A DNA stretch of 64,000 nt from Aedes albopictus (lineage: Eukaryota; Arthropoda; Insecta; Diptera; Culicidae): NCBI RefSeq assembly GCF_035046485.1, contig NC_085137.1, positions 10,494,252-10,558,251 of the forward strand, given 5' to 3'. Position numbers and translations under genes: made by a program. Below, in pieces: positions 1-12,750 of the stretch (its first letter is position 1; each line of letters starts with the position of its first letter). A model generated the notes under the pieces. The model saw only the letters and a program-made list of their open reading frames with translations, was not told the DNA's origin and searched no databases.

Positions 1-69
1 AAATATTGCTTAGTTATTTTATAAAAAATCAAAAAACAAAAAGTGAGGAAATGGATCCAGTTTCGCCTT

Positions 70-907
70 AACACGCGTCGCTCGAAAACTCCGAGTGCTT
101 GCAGGTCCTCCTCGAGCATGGTCCATGTCTTGTGTCGATACTGTCGTATGCTGTTTTGAAGTCGATGAACAGGTGATGCGTTGGGACCTGGTTTTCACGG
201 AATTTCTGAAGGATTTGCCGTACGACAAAGATCTGATCCGATGTCGACCGGCCGTCGATGAAACCGGCTTGGTAACTTCCCACGAACTCATTCGTTTTAG
301 GTGACAGACGACGGAAGATGATCTGGGATAACACTTTGTAGGCTGCATTCAAAATAGTGATCGCCCTGAAGTTCTAACATTCCAAATGGTCGCCTTTCTT
401 GTGAATGAGGCAGATTACTCCTTCCTTCCACTCCTCCGGTAGCTGTTCGGATTCCCAGATCCTGACTATCAGCCGATGCAGACAGGTGGCCAACTTTTCT
501 GGGCCCATGTTGATGAGTTCAGCTGCGATTCCATCCTTACCAGCTGCTTTGTTGGTTTTGAGCTGGTGAATGGCATCCTTAACTTCCCTCAGCGTGGGAG
601 TTGGTTCATTTCCGTCCTCCGCTGCACTGGCGTTTCCTCCGTTGCTGTGGGCTCCCGTGCCTACGTTCTCCACGCCGTTCAGGTGCTGATCGAAGTGCTG
701 CTTCCACCTTTCGATCACCTCACGTCCGTCCGTCAAGAGGCCTCCGTCTTCATCCCTGCATATTTCGGCTCACGGCACGAACTTCCGTGTTTCTTGGGAA
801 CGGCACAGCAGTTCCATTTCTTCGTACTCCGCTTCTTCAAGATGGCGCTTTTTCTCCCGAAAGTGGCGGGTCTGCTGTTTCCGCTTCTGTTTGTAACGTT
901 CCACTTT
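70..907 (-). pseudogene. LINE (non-LTR retrotransposon) ORF2 fragment, reverse transcriptase, internally deleted
   Basis: Reading the minus strand, a linker region (ERYKQKRKQQTR..., ending near 735) leads into the reverse transcriptase N-terminal part at 736-374 (KAAGKDGIAAELI; VICLIHKKGDHLEC). The frame then shifts and continues at 352-130 with the fingers/palm motifs NAAYKVLSQIIFRRLSP, GSYQAGFIDGRST and FIDFKTAYDSID. Directly after AYDSID the sequence jumps to a different frame reading TWTMLEEDLQALGVFERRVL. That matches the C-terminal domain seen intact at 4860-4920. About 1 kb, including the FADD active site, is therefore deleted. The element is an endonuclease-bearing LINE of RTE/Loner-like type; the clade is not certain. 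It continues on the other side of an insertion, at 1897-2590. Several frameshifts and stops make it non-functional. Confidence 0.85.
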
Positions 908-1896
908 CCCAGCCAACAAATTGATTCACATAACTTCGCTGTAACTGTGTTAAGTGAACCCTTATCCGTCAAAAACAGATTGTATAAGACGCCCCAAAAA
1001 TGCTTTATTCGCACAAATTTGGAGGCTATATACGTACGTTTTGAGAAAACCACTTTGAGATATATAACTTGTTGCAAATTCGTGTTGCATGTAATATAAC
1101 TTCTTTTTATAACTTTGCATGGCATTATATATGATTTCATTTTCACAAGTTAAAATGTAAAAAGAAATTTGACTAGCCTAGATTTTCCGCATATGCAGCA
1201 TATTGATCAGATATCCTTACACTATGTCAATCGGTGACTGTTGTAGGACGTGAAATTTAGCCAAATATAAATAACTAGAAGACTGGTCTGAATTGCCAGC
1301 ACCAATGTGTTGGTGAAAAATTGTAACTCAAAACTATCACGGTAAATAAAAAAACAATCTGCAGCTTCGTGACATAAAATAATATTGCAGGTGCGCTGGC
1401 AGATAGAGCTAGAATCCTTAAACATCCGGGAGAACTGAAGCACTGGCACTGTAGACACTTGGCCCAAATAAAACTCCATGATGTTATTTGCACGGTTGTA
1501 TTGGAGCACTACAGTCAAATATGAAGTATGATAGGAAGTTTGAATATCCGGACTCACCTAAAACTTCACTAACGAGTCATTATTATTGGTGTACACGAAA
1601 CTAGTAAAATATGTCTTTTGAAAAGGCTAAATTTTTGCTTTCAACTTCATAAACACTCTCTGTAAACAGATCTTCCCCCGTATAACTTCATATTTACAAA
1701 TATGAACTCATATGTAATCTCGAAATGTAGATTACAATACAGGCGCAACAAGTGCAATAAAAGTTGGAAAATGATGTTAATTTGAAATTATATAAATGTA
1801 CAGGTAAAGTTGGAGTTGGATAAGATGCAAATCCAAATTGAATGAAATCGCAGGAACCGTAAACGACTTAAGCCGATCTTTTATTGGTTTGCTGGG
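908..1896. mobile_element. TIR element (MITE-like, about 1 kb) inserted in the LINE
   Basis: The LINE linker reading frame is interrupted between ...QGTRQN (minus strand, ending near 1897) and VERYKQKRK (starting near 907). The intervening 989 bp is AT-rich with no convincing coding content. It is bounded by near-perfect inverted termini: CCCAGCCAACAAA at 908-920 and TTGGTTTGCTGGG at 1884-1896. A short TT-type flank duplication is possible. The superfamily is not determined. Confidence 0.6.
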
Positions 1897-2590
1897 TTCT
1901 GTCGGGTCCCTTGCTGCAGCATTACCGCCCTCGCTGAGTTCTTCTCCTCCAAAACCGTTCTGCACTCTTCGTCAAACCAATCGTTCCGTCGATTCCGTTC
2001 AACGTACCCGATGGTGCTCTCGGATGCGTCGTTGATGGCTGCTTTCACTGTACTCTAGCAGTCCTCTAGAGGGGCCTCATCGAGCTCGCCCTCGTCTGGC
2101 AACGCGGCCTCGAGATTCTGCGCGTATGCTGACGCGACATCCGGTTGTTTCATTCGCTCTTGATTGTACCGTGGCGGTTGCCGGTACCGTACATTGTTGA
2201 TGACGGAGAGTTTTGGGCGCAGTTTGATCATAACCAGATAGTGGTCTGAGTCGATGTTGGCGCCACGATAGGTCCTGACGTCGATAATGCCGGAGAAGTG
2301 CCGTTCGTCAATCAGAACGTGGACGATTTGAGATTCCGTCTGCTGTGGTGATCTCCAGGTGTAACGATAAGGGAGACTGTGTTGGAAAAAGGTGCTACGT
2401 ATGGTCATATTTTTGGAGGTGGCGAAATAAATGAGTCATAGGATGTTTTCGTTCGTCTGCTGGTGGGCGCTGAACTTACCAATCGGTCTGAATTCCTCAT
2501 CCTGGCCTACCTGAGCGTTTAAATCTCCTATGATGACCATGACATCGTGGCTTGGGCAGCGATCGTACTCGCGTTCGAGCTGCACGTAGG
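1897..2590 (-). pseudogene. LINE AP-endonuclease and linker fragment
   Basis: On the minus strand, 2590-2410 reads EREYDRCPSHDV, then VIIGDLNAQVGQDEEFRP, the endonuclease GDLN motif. A stop interrupts at about 2440. The frame then continues as SLPYRYTWRSPQQTESQ, RTYRGANIDSDHYLVMIKLRP and a linker ending near RNRRNDWFDEECRTVLEE. This is the apurinic-type endonuclease of the same element as 70-907. At TESQIVHVLID the aspartate usually found before the histidine is valine, so catalysis is probably lost. The final SDH motif is kept. A sister copy lies at 46436-47270. Confidence 0.85.
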
Positions 2591-2960
2591 ATCCTTCTGG
2601 GATCCTTCAAGTAATTTTTCAGAGAGTTTCTTGTACACTTGCAGTTCCGTCTAGAATTCTCCCAGTAGTTCGCTAAGGCGTTCTTCATTTTCTTGATTTT
2701 GTTTTTGTTTAGATATTCCTCCTAGATTTCCTGAGGATATTTCTTCTAGAATTTCTCCAAATGTTTTCTGATATTTCTGACTGAGTCTTCTATGGGATTT
2801 CGCAAGGAGACCATTCTGCTATTCCTTCGCATATTTCGTATGGGATCTCTCCAGAAAATCGTTTTGAGCTTTCTACTGGGTGTTCTTCTGGAATTTCTCC
2901 TAAACGTTATTTTTAGATTACTAAGTAGTCTTTAATAGATCCAAAATATATTCAAAGTAG
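2591..2960. repeat. Degenerate low-complexity repeat (TTCC/GGAATTTCTC type)
   Basis: The stretch consists of diverged short units built from TTCCT, AGAATTTCTC and GGGATTTC with a loose 12-17 bp period. The same type of sequence recurs at 18300-19380, 26640-27400, 27530-28020, 29025-29230, 37680-37880 and 42980-44200. Confidence 0.6.
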
Positions 2961-4447
2961 GTGACCGGAACCCATCTTAAGTTATGTTCTCCCTTTCTTG
3001 ATATATCGAAAACAAAGCTAATAAGCGCTATTTATTTTGTTTTCCATGTTTTCTTTTTTTTTGGAGTGCGCATTCATGATAACAAAAAGAACAGAAACAA
3101 TTTAGAATACGCTGAACATAGGGGCATTGACTGAACAAGGGCACTCGTACTCCACAACAAAGTACACAATATTCAAATGTTTCCATTCGTTCATCAATTT
3201 GTCCTATCCATGCCTCTGAAGGATCTTCATAGCATAGGACAAGGTAAACATTTCATCTGCTATGCTTCCCAGTAAAATAAACAGATGAGTTCATAGCATT
3301 CTCTGTAAAGAGTTCAATAGGCTAGGCCACTAATTGCTCAACAGTTATCGAGTTGACCTTCATAACCACCTTTGTAAACACCTAGAAAAGGAAAGTTCTT
3401 TAACCTGAATGAGAAAATTCAACAACTGCAAACTTTCTGACGCATTCTGATGCATTTAAACCATAATTGCCCACGCGCAACGCTCGCCATCAGGCCCGAA
3501 TCGAATCACATTCTAATAGAAACCTGTGAAAATGGATCTGTTACCTACTTATCATTCAATTTTCGCTAAATAGCCATAATAGCCCGTGGTCAAGAACAGT
3601 TCAGATGCTTGAAAGAGAGACTGAGAGGAAGCAGAATGCACATTCTTCTTCTTCTTCACGTGTTTGTGAAGAGTTTGGTGATTGAAAGTGTTCCACACGG
3701 GTACTGTTAGCGCAGAGAATTTCTCATTATCACTCGTTTTGTTTTGCGGCATTCAGTGTTTGCTTCTGTAAATCTTCAAGTACTTGATGGTGGAGCAATA
3801 ATTTTCTCGGTTGCGTTTTTCTGTTTTGTTCTCTTTCAATGTTATTGACCAGCACCACACATCAGCCGTCAGCACAGACACTGCACTGTGGGAGAATACA
3901 GAATTGCCTTCATGGCTTCATTCATCGCAACAGCAAAACGTAATAGAGATACAACAGGACCGTAAGCCAAATTCGAATGCTCCTCATTTTTAGAAGTTTT
4001 TTGGGGCACGATACTTGACGTGGTGTGGCAACAACGAACGGACCCGCCACTTGTGGACAGAATGTTCTTGACTGTGAAGAGGTGCAGAATGTTTTACAAG
4101 CGGTAAGTCTCAAGATTAGTGGGGGTAAACGCTTGCTCTCAACCATATAAACTCGCTCTATGACGCCGAATCGCCTCGCAGCTTGGTTTTTGTACATACG
4201 CTGTTGTGCATTATTGATATTGACAATCGTTGATTTTCGTACAAAATGATCAACTTTGAGATGGTATAACAATGGTTTGCTTTGAAATATTGAACTAAAA
4301 ATTCGACACGTAATTACAAATAGGTATGATGAATTTTACGTATACGAAGTACAATCCCGATCAAAAACATGTTATTTTTTAGACCCATATCTACGCTAAT
4401 TTGATGCATTGTTGATTTTTGGTCGAGTGGGACGATTTTCACGAAGT
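2961..4447. other. Gene-free, AT-rich DNA
   Basis: No coding region or clear element is supported here. Positions about 3000-3110 weakly resemble a dispersed repeat also present at 36380-36540 and, inverted, at 50930-51125. An imperfect GAAGAAGAAG run lies at 3645-3660. The short open frames at 3552-3993 have no recognisable motifs. Confidence 0.5.
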
Positions 4448-5292
4448 CCGTTCAGCTGCTTGGTTTTGCCGATGATATTGATATTATTGCTCGTAAATTT
4501 GAGACGATGGCGGAAACGTACATCCGACTAAAGAGTGAAGCCAGGCGAATCGGATTAGTCATTAATGTGTCGAAGACAAAGTACATGATGGCAAAGGACT
4601 CCAGGGAGGAATCACCGCGCCCGCCACCCCGAATTCATATCGACGGTGATGAAATCGAGGCGGTTGAAGAATTCGTGTACTTGGGCTCACTGGTGACCGA
4701 CGACAACGACACCAGCAGAGAAATTCAGAGGCGCATTGTGGCAGGAAATCGTGCCTACTTTGGACTCCGCAGAACTCTACGATCGAATAAAGTTCGCCGT
4801 AACACGAAGTTAACCATCTACAAAACGCTGATTAGACCGGTCGTCCTCTATGGGCACGAAACATGGACCCTACGTGCAGAGGACCAACGCGCCCTTGGAG
4901 TTTTCGAACGGAAGGTGTTGCGTACCATCTACGGCGGAGTGCAGATGGAAGACGGGACTTGGAGAAGGCGAATGAACCACGAGCTGCATCAGCTGCTGGG
5001 AGAACCAACCATCGTCCATACCGCGAAAATCGGGAGGCTACGGTGGGCGGGTCACGTCATCAGGATGTCGGATAGCAACCCGACTAAAATGGTTCTCGAG
5101 AGCCATCCGACCGGTACAAGATGACGTGGAGCGCAGCGAGCTAGGTGGGTCGACCAAGTGGAGAACGATCTGCGGACCCTACGCAGAGTGCGGAACTGGA
5201 GACAAACAGCCATGGACCGAGTGGAGTGGAGGCGGCTACTATGTACAGCAGAGGCCACCCCGGCCTTAGCCTGACCGGTAAGGTAAGTAAGT
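4448..5292 (+). pseudogene. LINE ORF2 C-terminal fragment (RT palm to C-terminal domain), 5'-truncated
   Basis: The fragment opens with QLLGFADDIDIIA, the reverse transcriptase catalytic FADD block. It runs through the thumb (INVSKTKYMM; EFVYLGSLV) and the C-terminal domain (GHETWTLRAEDQRALGVFERK; GRLRWAGHVIRM). A TGA at 5122-5124 truncates the frame; restoring that codon's frame, the text continues as RARWVDQVENDLRTLRRVRNWR. The 3' end is a short TAAG-type tail (GGTAAGGTAAGTAAGTG near 5279-5294), as expected for target-primed LINEs. It belongs to the same family as the fragments at 70-2590, 46436-47690 and 53230-53760 but lies on the opposite strand. It is a dead 5'-truncated copy. Confidence 0.87.
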
Positions 5293-5836
5293 GATTTTTG
5301 GTCAGACAAACGTTTATTTTTGAATATAAATATGGTCATGGATTTAATTCCCAGCTGCGTCACTAACAACCAGTGTTTGCATCGCAAGCAAGCTCCTAGG
5401 AGCACAGAATATTTTGGGACTCAAATTTGTGCGCCTCATTATTCTCGATATGTGCATCATGTGCTTCGTCTCATGCGCTGATTGCAGCAGAAAATTTCAT
5501 TAGGTACAAGAACTTTCGAAATGAACGCTTACAGCACAAGTGTCAGAATAGTTCATTTTACGAGCCGATTTTATGAATGAAATTTTGACAGGAGATAGCG
5601 TCCTAACGCGTGAAAATCAATATCATCATCAACATTGTTGTCACTTCTTAAAATGGCTTATTCCTTAACCTTTACATCGAGAGTTCCTGTTTGTAGCGTA
5701 TAGACTAACCAGACACTTGTGCTGTATAGATAAAAAAAAATGTTGAGGTTCATCGCTTCGTCTTAAACACCAAGAGCACACGCAGCGCTTGAGGAGAGCT
5801 CCTATGTGTCAGGCTCGTTTACACAGGGTTTTTATT
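5293..5836. other. Gene-free spacer
   Basis: This is AT-rich sequence with no motif, repeat or open frame that I can support. Confidence 0.4.
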
Positions 5837-6322
5837 ATGTCGTTTTCGTTTATTCCTAGAGCGAACCTAGTTTCGCCCTGGATCCGCCCTAACTGCTGTC
5901 AAAACGTTCAGTTATTCAATCGAGTCGGATCTGGATCCGCCCCAGATCCGACCCAAACAGAGCGAGGTTCGCTCTGCCGATTTTTTCCGATCCAATCCGA
6001 GCGGGGTCCATCTGTCAAAATGGATGTAAACAAACCAACAAAACAAAACGTGAAAATCAAAATTGCTATCTCTTTGAGCAATTGGAGGGTAGAAAGCTTT
6101 CATTGATGGTATGTGCAGTATTAAATTAGTGCACCAAATAGCTTTTCAGCATTCAATTGTGCGCTGAAAAGAGTAATTTAATGAATATACGCAACTGACA
6201 GTTTGATGCATTTTCACATTGTTTACATGTTGACTCGACTCGGGTCGGATCTGGATCCGTTTTCGTTCGTTTATTGCGAGTCAGGGTCAGCTCTAACCCA
6301 GGTTCGAATCCGAAAACGACAT
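5837..6322. mobile_element. Foldback/MITE with 12-bp TIR
   Basis: ATGTCGTTTTCG at 5837-5848 is matched in inverted orientation by CGAAAACGACAT at 6311-6322. Inside, further inverted blocks pair: GTCGGATCTGGATCCG near 5926 with the same block near 6245, and a GCGAACC/GGTTCGC pair. There is no coding content. The TSD is not clear. Confidence 0.55.
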
Positions 6323-6529
6323 TAGCCTCCTTTCAAGCGCAGCATACTGTGATTTTGAAGAGTCAAGTCAAGACTCAAGAGTCAATTTAGTGGGAGGCTC
6401 GCTGTCACATTTGTGTACACATGAGCTAGGATAGGATGCGCCAAGTAGTCAGCCGATTTGAGAACATTTTGCTGTCAAACGGAGACCAGTCGCTGATTGG
6501 TCGAAGTTTATACCCGTTTGCTGCGATCA

Positions 6530-7117
6530 TACACGGTAAAAATTCTGCACGCTCGATTCAAGGGAAAATCACTTAATTATTCAACACATCAATCAACATG
6601 ATCAGAAATGTTTTTTCCTTTGAATTCACAATGCTGTCACTGTTGACTGAAGAACCAAAACAAACCCACCGGAGAAGTCCACTGAAAATCACTTCGATTT
6701 GCACTTATGTACAAAGCTACACAATCTGATAAGTCTTGTGATAAGTTCTTGATTTGGAAATGACTGTTTTAGACATGAAAGTAAATATAGATGACAGATG
6801 GTAGCAAGTGTTTCGCTTCGATTCACAGCTTTCTAACAGTTGTGTAGTAGAGTAGTGGTAAGGCTAGATACCATAACGAGCAAGGTTCGAGTATGAAATC
6901 TGGATTTGGGACGAATAGGGACACACTTTTTTTTTTTTATTTTCGTTTTACAATCAAAACATTGTCAACAGCGTATTGAAGCGATGTTCCATGGAAATTG
7001 AAGGGGCATCACATGTTACTTTCAAAATGATATTCAATTGATATCGAATTGATAGGCAAGTCGTGCAAATTCAAGTGCCAATCCCCTCATATAAACGTGC
7101 AGATTTTTTCCCGTGTA
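6530..7117. mobile_element. MITE with TA target duplication
   Basis: The left end TACACGGTAAAAATTCTGCA (from 6530) and the right end (read inverted from 7117) TACACGGGAAAAAATCTGCA match at 17 of 20 positions. The flanking dinucleotide is TA on both sides, which fits a Tc1/mariner-type MITE. A tRNA-like head with a GGTTCGAGTATGA B-box-like block at about 6892-6904 lies inside and may be a SINE relic. Confidence 0.65.
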
Positions 7118-7347
7118 TCGCTTTGTTATTGGTTTGGCCGTGCTGCTAGTTTGTAGGTTTAGCATGTGATACCAATATTTAAAATCATTTTTTTTTCTAT
7201 TCAAGTTTTATCGACTTAAGGACAAACGTCTCGAAATCCCGCTTTAACAGTGCACCAGAGCTTCAAACGCACAAATTTCAAGAAGCAAGCTTCACACAAC
7301 AGTGCATTTCATTATTCTGTTCTTGCTCACTCGTAACAAGCTTAAAA

Positions 7348-9049
7348 TACCCTGATAAAAAATGTCATAAAAATACGATAAATTTTATTGTTACAACACC
7401 ATTTTTTCGAAAAATATTCACCATTAAACGTATTGTAATTTACACGGCACACTTACCATCACCCCTATTGTTCTATACCATTCGGCGAATGGTAAATGGC
7501 ACTTTTACAATAAAAAATGGTGGTCGTTATGTATCTTAACCATAAAATTTTGAGAAAATTTTCATACACTTTTTCGCGAAAAACAATAGAATGTATTGTG
7601 TTTTTATGAGACATTTTTAGGACAATTTTCAAAAGAAAACAATATATCTTAATGTTTTTTCATTGTTCTTACAATACAAATACAATTAATTGAATGGCGT
7701 CAAATGAATCGTTGTTACAATAAAAATACAATAATATTTGTTGTTATTTGTAAGCAGTTTTCGCTTTTGAAAATCCATAGAATTTATATTTCCCGCTAAC
7801 ATTTATATCCAGCATTTACGAGCACTAACGGCCGCCAGAATGATATGCACATTTTATGATAAGAGTCAAACACTCTGATGTCTGTCTGGTATGTGTTGCT
7901 TGGCAGCTGTTGATAAGATCTATCATCAATCTTTTCAAATAACTGCCAAATATCACAAGTCAGACTTCAGGTCGTATGATCCATACCATAAATCGTTCAC
8001 GGTTCATGTGGCCATTAGTATCTGTAAATGCTGAAGAAAAATGTTAACGAAAAATATGAGTTCTTTGGGTTTTCAAAGGCGAAATCGGTTTACATAACAA
8101 CAAATATTATTGCATGTTTATTTTAACATCGGTTCAATTGACCCCATTTAACAAATTGTATTTGTATTGTTATCAATGGTAGTTTACTATTTACTAGATT
8201 CCTTTAATTTATTGGAAAACATTAGAAAAATCATTGTTCATCTTTTTCTTGTCGTAACGTCCTCACTTGGCTAAAACCTGCTTTTCAGCTAGTTTTTTAT
8301 GAGTCCTTCCTCAGTTATTCATTAAGAGCTTCCTCTGCCAACACGGCTTGACGTCTGTCAGTCGTTAAAGTTTTAGCGAATAACATTCGATAACCGAAAC
8401 ATCTATTGTCGGGCCGCTACCAAACTGGACGTCGCACAATCAAGTCGCGACGCGACCCAACTCGCGACGTTTTTGATTCATGTCGAAAGTAGTGCGCATC
8501 CTTCCCATTGTTGTCAGCAACACAGCGCACTAGATGCGAAACAGTTGCGACACTTGTGGACCAAGAAAATGGCAATTTTTTTATTGAATGTCTGTCTTGA
8601 TTCCAATCGGATAGACAATACTGTACTCAAATTTAAAACGAAAACTATAAAAAAATATGTCAAGTGATTTTGTATTTGATTATACAAACATGATCCAAGG
8701 AACAATAATATTTATTGTTATTTATTTGTTACGAATTGTTTTTAAGTGTCATTGAGAAATAAACTCTTTTTTAATAAAAAGTCCATGAGAACTTTGCAAG
8801 CACTTTGCAACTATTTAAAAACAACTTAAATTATTTTTTACTGATAGTAACTTTAAATTATTATAGAACTATTGAAAAACAATCGAATCAATTAGTCACT
8901 AATGTTCACTTATTGTACGAACTATATGGGCTTGATTTCTATTGTAAAAAGTAACAATATATCTACTATGTGTTTTATTGTGAACAATAAAACCAGTCAT
9001 ATGTTAATAATATTTACCATGTAATGAATGGTAACTTTTAATCCGGGTA
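7348..9049. mobile_element. Candidate TA-flanked TIR element, non-coding
   Basis: The ends TACCCTGATAAAAAATG (7348) and, inverted, TACCCGGATTAAAAGTT (9049) are similar over about 17 bp and sit at TA dinucleotides. The interior is AT-rich and full of AACAATAAAA and ATGGTAA motifs with no coding potential. The TIR match is imperfect, so the boundaries are provisional. A block at 7221-7254 is shared with the left flank of the GATA array at 19375-19408. Confidence 0.4.
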
Positions 9050-9949
9050 AGAAGATCAGGTGCGCCGGATTTGTTTACGAAGAGATTTGTGCCCTGGAAA
9101 TCGTGAGTAGGTGCCAAAGTCAGCCATTGTGGCGGCCATTTTGGAATTCTAACAAGTCTGTCCTTAAACATTTCAGCATTCTAGTGTCAAACATCCTAAA
9201 GTGGCTTCAATGTCTGAACATTTATAAATACCATTGATTTGGTGCAAAATCAATTGAACTTTTGATATATTTATCTATAAATGAGAGAACCTTTCGTTAG
9301 CAATCATTTTTACTTGAAAAGTATGCTATTCCAGATGCAATTACTAGTTTACGGTGCGAAACATGCATCCAAATTTCAATCGTTAAATTTGAATCGTTTG
9401 TAAGATTTAGAGAAAAGAAAAGTGGCAGCACTGGATTTCCATCGTCGACGAAATTGAACGAAAAAATCGACAATGATTTTTCATAAGGGACTTGATCGAT
9501 TTCTCTTCGTCGACTCTCTCTTACGTTAATAACTTGGTCAAAACGAACAAAATCATTATTCTTTTTGTTTCTATAGCAAGATGTAGTCACCTCCTTCGCA
9601 TTTCAATAAAAAAATGGGAAAAAATCAATACACATTCTGTAATAAAACAAAGAGAGGATCGATGAAGAGAAATCGAAAATGTCAGGTAGGCCCTAATGAA
9701 GAATCAGTGTCGAAATAACAAGGCAGGCAAATTTCTGTTATCACATCCTATCCTAGCACATGAGAAGAGCAAAACTCAGCTAACAACTTTTCGTCAAGTC
9801 GACACGAATCGTCGATTAACACCGATCCTCTTCTTCTAATTGCATGCTCTACCGAAATCGCATACTCGGGACATGCAACGTCCTCTGTCTTATCAGGTAG
9901 CCTTTTGAACGGTATATGTCCTGCCGAAGTTCTACCATATGCTCCACAT
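9050..9949. other. Gene-free spacer
   Basis: No recognisable gene or element. An 18-bp block near 9742 (CATCCTATCCTAGC) is an inverted match to 6425-6440. Confidence 0.4.
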
Positions 9950-11285
9950 AATTTGAATGGAAGTTCACTGGAAGTTCACACGTGATTCCTTCACACTCCT
10001 CGATTTATCTTCCTCGGTTCTCTCGGAATGCATGACGTGTCCCGGCGAAGTTTTACTGGATACTGCACCAATTTTGAATGGAGGAGCGATTTTTCAGTAT
10101 CGTGATAGTCTTGTGGCCCAAACAGAAGATTTGCCTGACAAGTGCTTTGTTTTAACTTATTGCAAGTTGGGGGGCTAAGTTGACAATGAGGATTCAGTAT
10201 TAACGAACAGAACAAGTAATGTTTTATTTCTATGTCTGCTTCGCAGGAGAGCTATATTGGGCATGACTAAGTTTTCTACAACGATCGCATACGTTAAGTT
10301 ATCACCACCTACTACTTCGTCCGGTAGGTCTTGTAGCTGCAGAGCGAATGATTCAAAGAAATGTCGGTTCGCGTGCTGTTTTATCCCGCTAATATGTTCG
10401 ATGAAGCCAATCTGATCACAATCAACCTCATCAATCCAGGAATTGCTAGTTGATCGTTCTTCTTCTCCTTCTTCTTCTTCTTCTTCTTCTTCTTCTTCTT
10501 CATGGCTCTTCGTCCGCACTGGGACTTGGCCAGCCTCGCTTCAACTTAGTGTTCTTTGAGCACTTCCACAGTTATTAATTGAAGGGCTTTCTTTGCCTGC
10601 CATTGCATGAATTTGTATATAGTGATGCAAGCACAATAATACACTATGCCCAGGGAGTCGAAAAAATTTTCCCAACCAAAACGAGAATCGAACCCGCCAT
10701 CTCCGGATTGGCGATTCATAGCCTTAACCACTAGGCTGACTGGAGACCCCGAGCTTCCGCACATCCTTTAAATAGTTCACATCGTTTGATTGCTGCTTCC
10801 CGAGTCCACACAAAAACGTATTGGTCCAGTACCCGACGCACTTTCAGCACGAATTTCCGTGAACGTAACCGCGTTCAATTCGTCACTGAGTTATTCTCAC
10901 AGTCTTCAGATTCGTCCCTCCGGCAATCCTTCTTCATATTATGACCTGATCTTCCGCAACGATGGCACTTACCAGCGAACTTTTTTGGTTTCTTTCAGCC
11001 TTCGAGCAATGGCGTACCAATGTCCTCACTTGAATCATCTGGACGATCCATCCGCTTTGCTTCATCGGCCAGGAGCCGCTGCTTCGCCGCTTTCAACGAT
11101 AGATCCTTTCAAGCAAGGTTTTAAAGGGCCGTTACCAACGCATCGTAGCTATCCGGTAAAGTAAAAAATAGCTACCTTCACCATCGAAACTGTTTCCAGA
11201 ATAGGGTCTGGCTGTACACGGAGCGTTTGGTGAATGTATCCTCCAAAGCTTTGGGCAAAGTCATCGATCCGTAAGAAATCCCACC
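9950..11285 (-). pseudogene. Ty1/copia gag-protease relic interrupted by a SINE
   Basis: On the minus strand, from about 11285, the pieces read LEDTFTKRSVYSQTLFWKQF (with frameshift), LPDSYDALVTAL and QRLLADEAKRMD-like gag text. Next comes a zinc knuckle KCHRCGRSGHNMKKDC (about 10970-10920) with one residue more than the usual CX2CX4HX4C. A retroviral-type protease site CVDSGSSNQTM follows at about 10825-10790. After the SINE at 10457-10750 the frame resumes with FFESFALQLQDLPDEVV and DNLTYAIVVENLVMP, the post-protease region of copia polyproteins. Integrase and RT are absent. Frameshifts and the insertion make it dead. Confidence 0.75.
10457..10750 (-). mobile_element. tRNA-derived SINE, family 1 (copy A)
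   Basis: The head GGGGTCTCCAGTCAGCCTAG starts at 10750 on the minus strand. A pol III A-box-like TAGTGGTTAAGG and a B box GGTTCGATTC follow, then a shared body (ATACAAATTCATGCAATGGC; GTCCCAGTGCGGAC). The 3' tail is (GAA)n at about 10457-10502. It is inserted inside the copia relic. It resembles the Aedes Feilai class of SINE by architecture; the name is not proven here. Confidence 0.85.
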
Positions 11286-11289
11286 AGTA

Positions 11290-11698
11290 GCGAATTGGTC
11301 TTCCTGCCCATTCTGTCCTGTCCTTCGTCTCTCCGGAACCACCAAGATGGCATTATTTCAGCGAGGGGCTAGTGCACATCGCACCCTCAGCCTAGCTGTA
11401 GCCTGAAGCAACGAACATCGAAGACTCGCTTTGGTGAGGCCACCAAGGTGGCATGCTGGCGCTTAGCCAATCCCTTTGTCATCGGAAGGCAGGCAGGGTC
11501 GACCGACACCACGTCTGCTTCCAATTGTACTGCAAGTATCAAGAACTGATACCGCGTGCACAGTGGTTTGACCTTCCCGCAAGTAAGGCCCTATCATCAG
11601 CCAGCACACAGAAGGACGTGTTAACATAAGGCCTCCACCTGACCTAACCTTACCGGGGACTCGTTTCTAACCGCGAGCTCGGATCGAACTCAGTAGAA
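11290..11698 (-). pseudogene. R1-type LINE, 3' part (left of hAT insertion)
   Basis: This segment is inferred to be the downstream end of the R1-like element at 15131-16500. The evidence is that a hAT-type element with a matching 8-bp flank duplication separates the two segments. The translation contains stops in all frames. The exact junction with the copia relic, near 11285-11300, cannot be fixed from sequence alone. Confidence 0.5.
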
Positions 11699-12750
11699 CA
11701 GTGTTTCCCAAACTTCCTCAGGGTATCGCCCCCTTGGAGCTGAGGAAAAAAGGTTTTGCCCCCTAGGTTTTATTATATTGATTTTCCGTATCTGAATGAA
11801 ATACGTTGATTTTTTTTCGTGCTTCCACAAATCTTAAAATTATATTGTGCTGAACGGTTGTTCACTAAACACAAGCAACCTTAAACGTGCTCTTAACATT
11901 GCGATCCACTATAAATTGTTTTAACGGAGTTCTGAAAGAGAATTTCAATCAGCACTTGGTCATGTAGTAACAAAAAAAATGCAACAAAATTAAAGATCAT
12001 TAACAATATATTTGATTTATGATAACTTCAACTCAGAGATATCTATAGTGTTGTGTTGTGTTTTCAGCCTTTCCTAGTGCTTGATAACTCAGAAAAAGCT
12101 GGTCGTCCTAATTGAAATGCCTTGCATGAATTTTCATAGTTCCTAAGTTTCACTTCGATTGCCATATGAGAAAGAATCTGGAAGATGGTATTTACATTTC
12201 AATAAAACTCTGCAAATATTGACTTTTACACTTACTTCTTTATAAAGTACTATTTGGAGGTGTATCAAAATAGTTTTTATGGTAAGTTTAACTGGCGACA
12301 TTTTCCAAGTGAAGTTCAAGTGATTCAACTGATATGCATGAAGTAATTTCTCACTGAATTTCCAGAAAGTTTTCTACTGAACTAAGTGATAAGTGATGTC
12401 TAGAACTCCACAGGAAAACCATCTGAAATATCCTCAAAAACGTTATCACAATTACACTTGAAAAGTCATCATGATTACCTTTTAAAAGAAGCCTTTTTCT
12501 TCACTTAACTACGAGAAATGTCTTCATTAAATGTGCCTCAAATTTCTTGACTCTTCTAACTGAAGGTTCTTATCATGAATAAATCGGATCATACATTAAA
12601 AACAAACATTTCTTATAATATTGGGAAAACTCTTCACTAAATTTATTTATTTTTTCAAATACTAACCATGGTAAAAACTTTTAAGCAATTCGATTTTTCA
12701 ATAGTTCTATAGCTTTACAAATTCCTAGGAAGAACCTTTGAAAACTCCTG

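Noticed and set aside
476..1099. 207-codon plus-strand frame
   Set aside because: It lies antisense to a recognisable LINE RT on the minus strand and runs into a TIR insertion.
6420..9762. Inverted match CTAGGATAGGATG / CATCCTATCCTAG as ends of one large element
   Set aside because: Only about 18 bp match, with no target duplication and no extension into further terminal similarity.
10175..10519. Glu-rich open frame (poly-E)
   Set aside because: The poly-E is the GAA tail of a SINE joined to copia text; it is not a gene.
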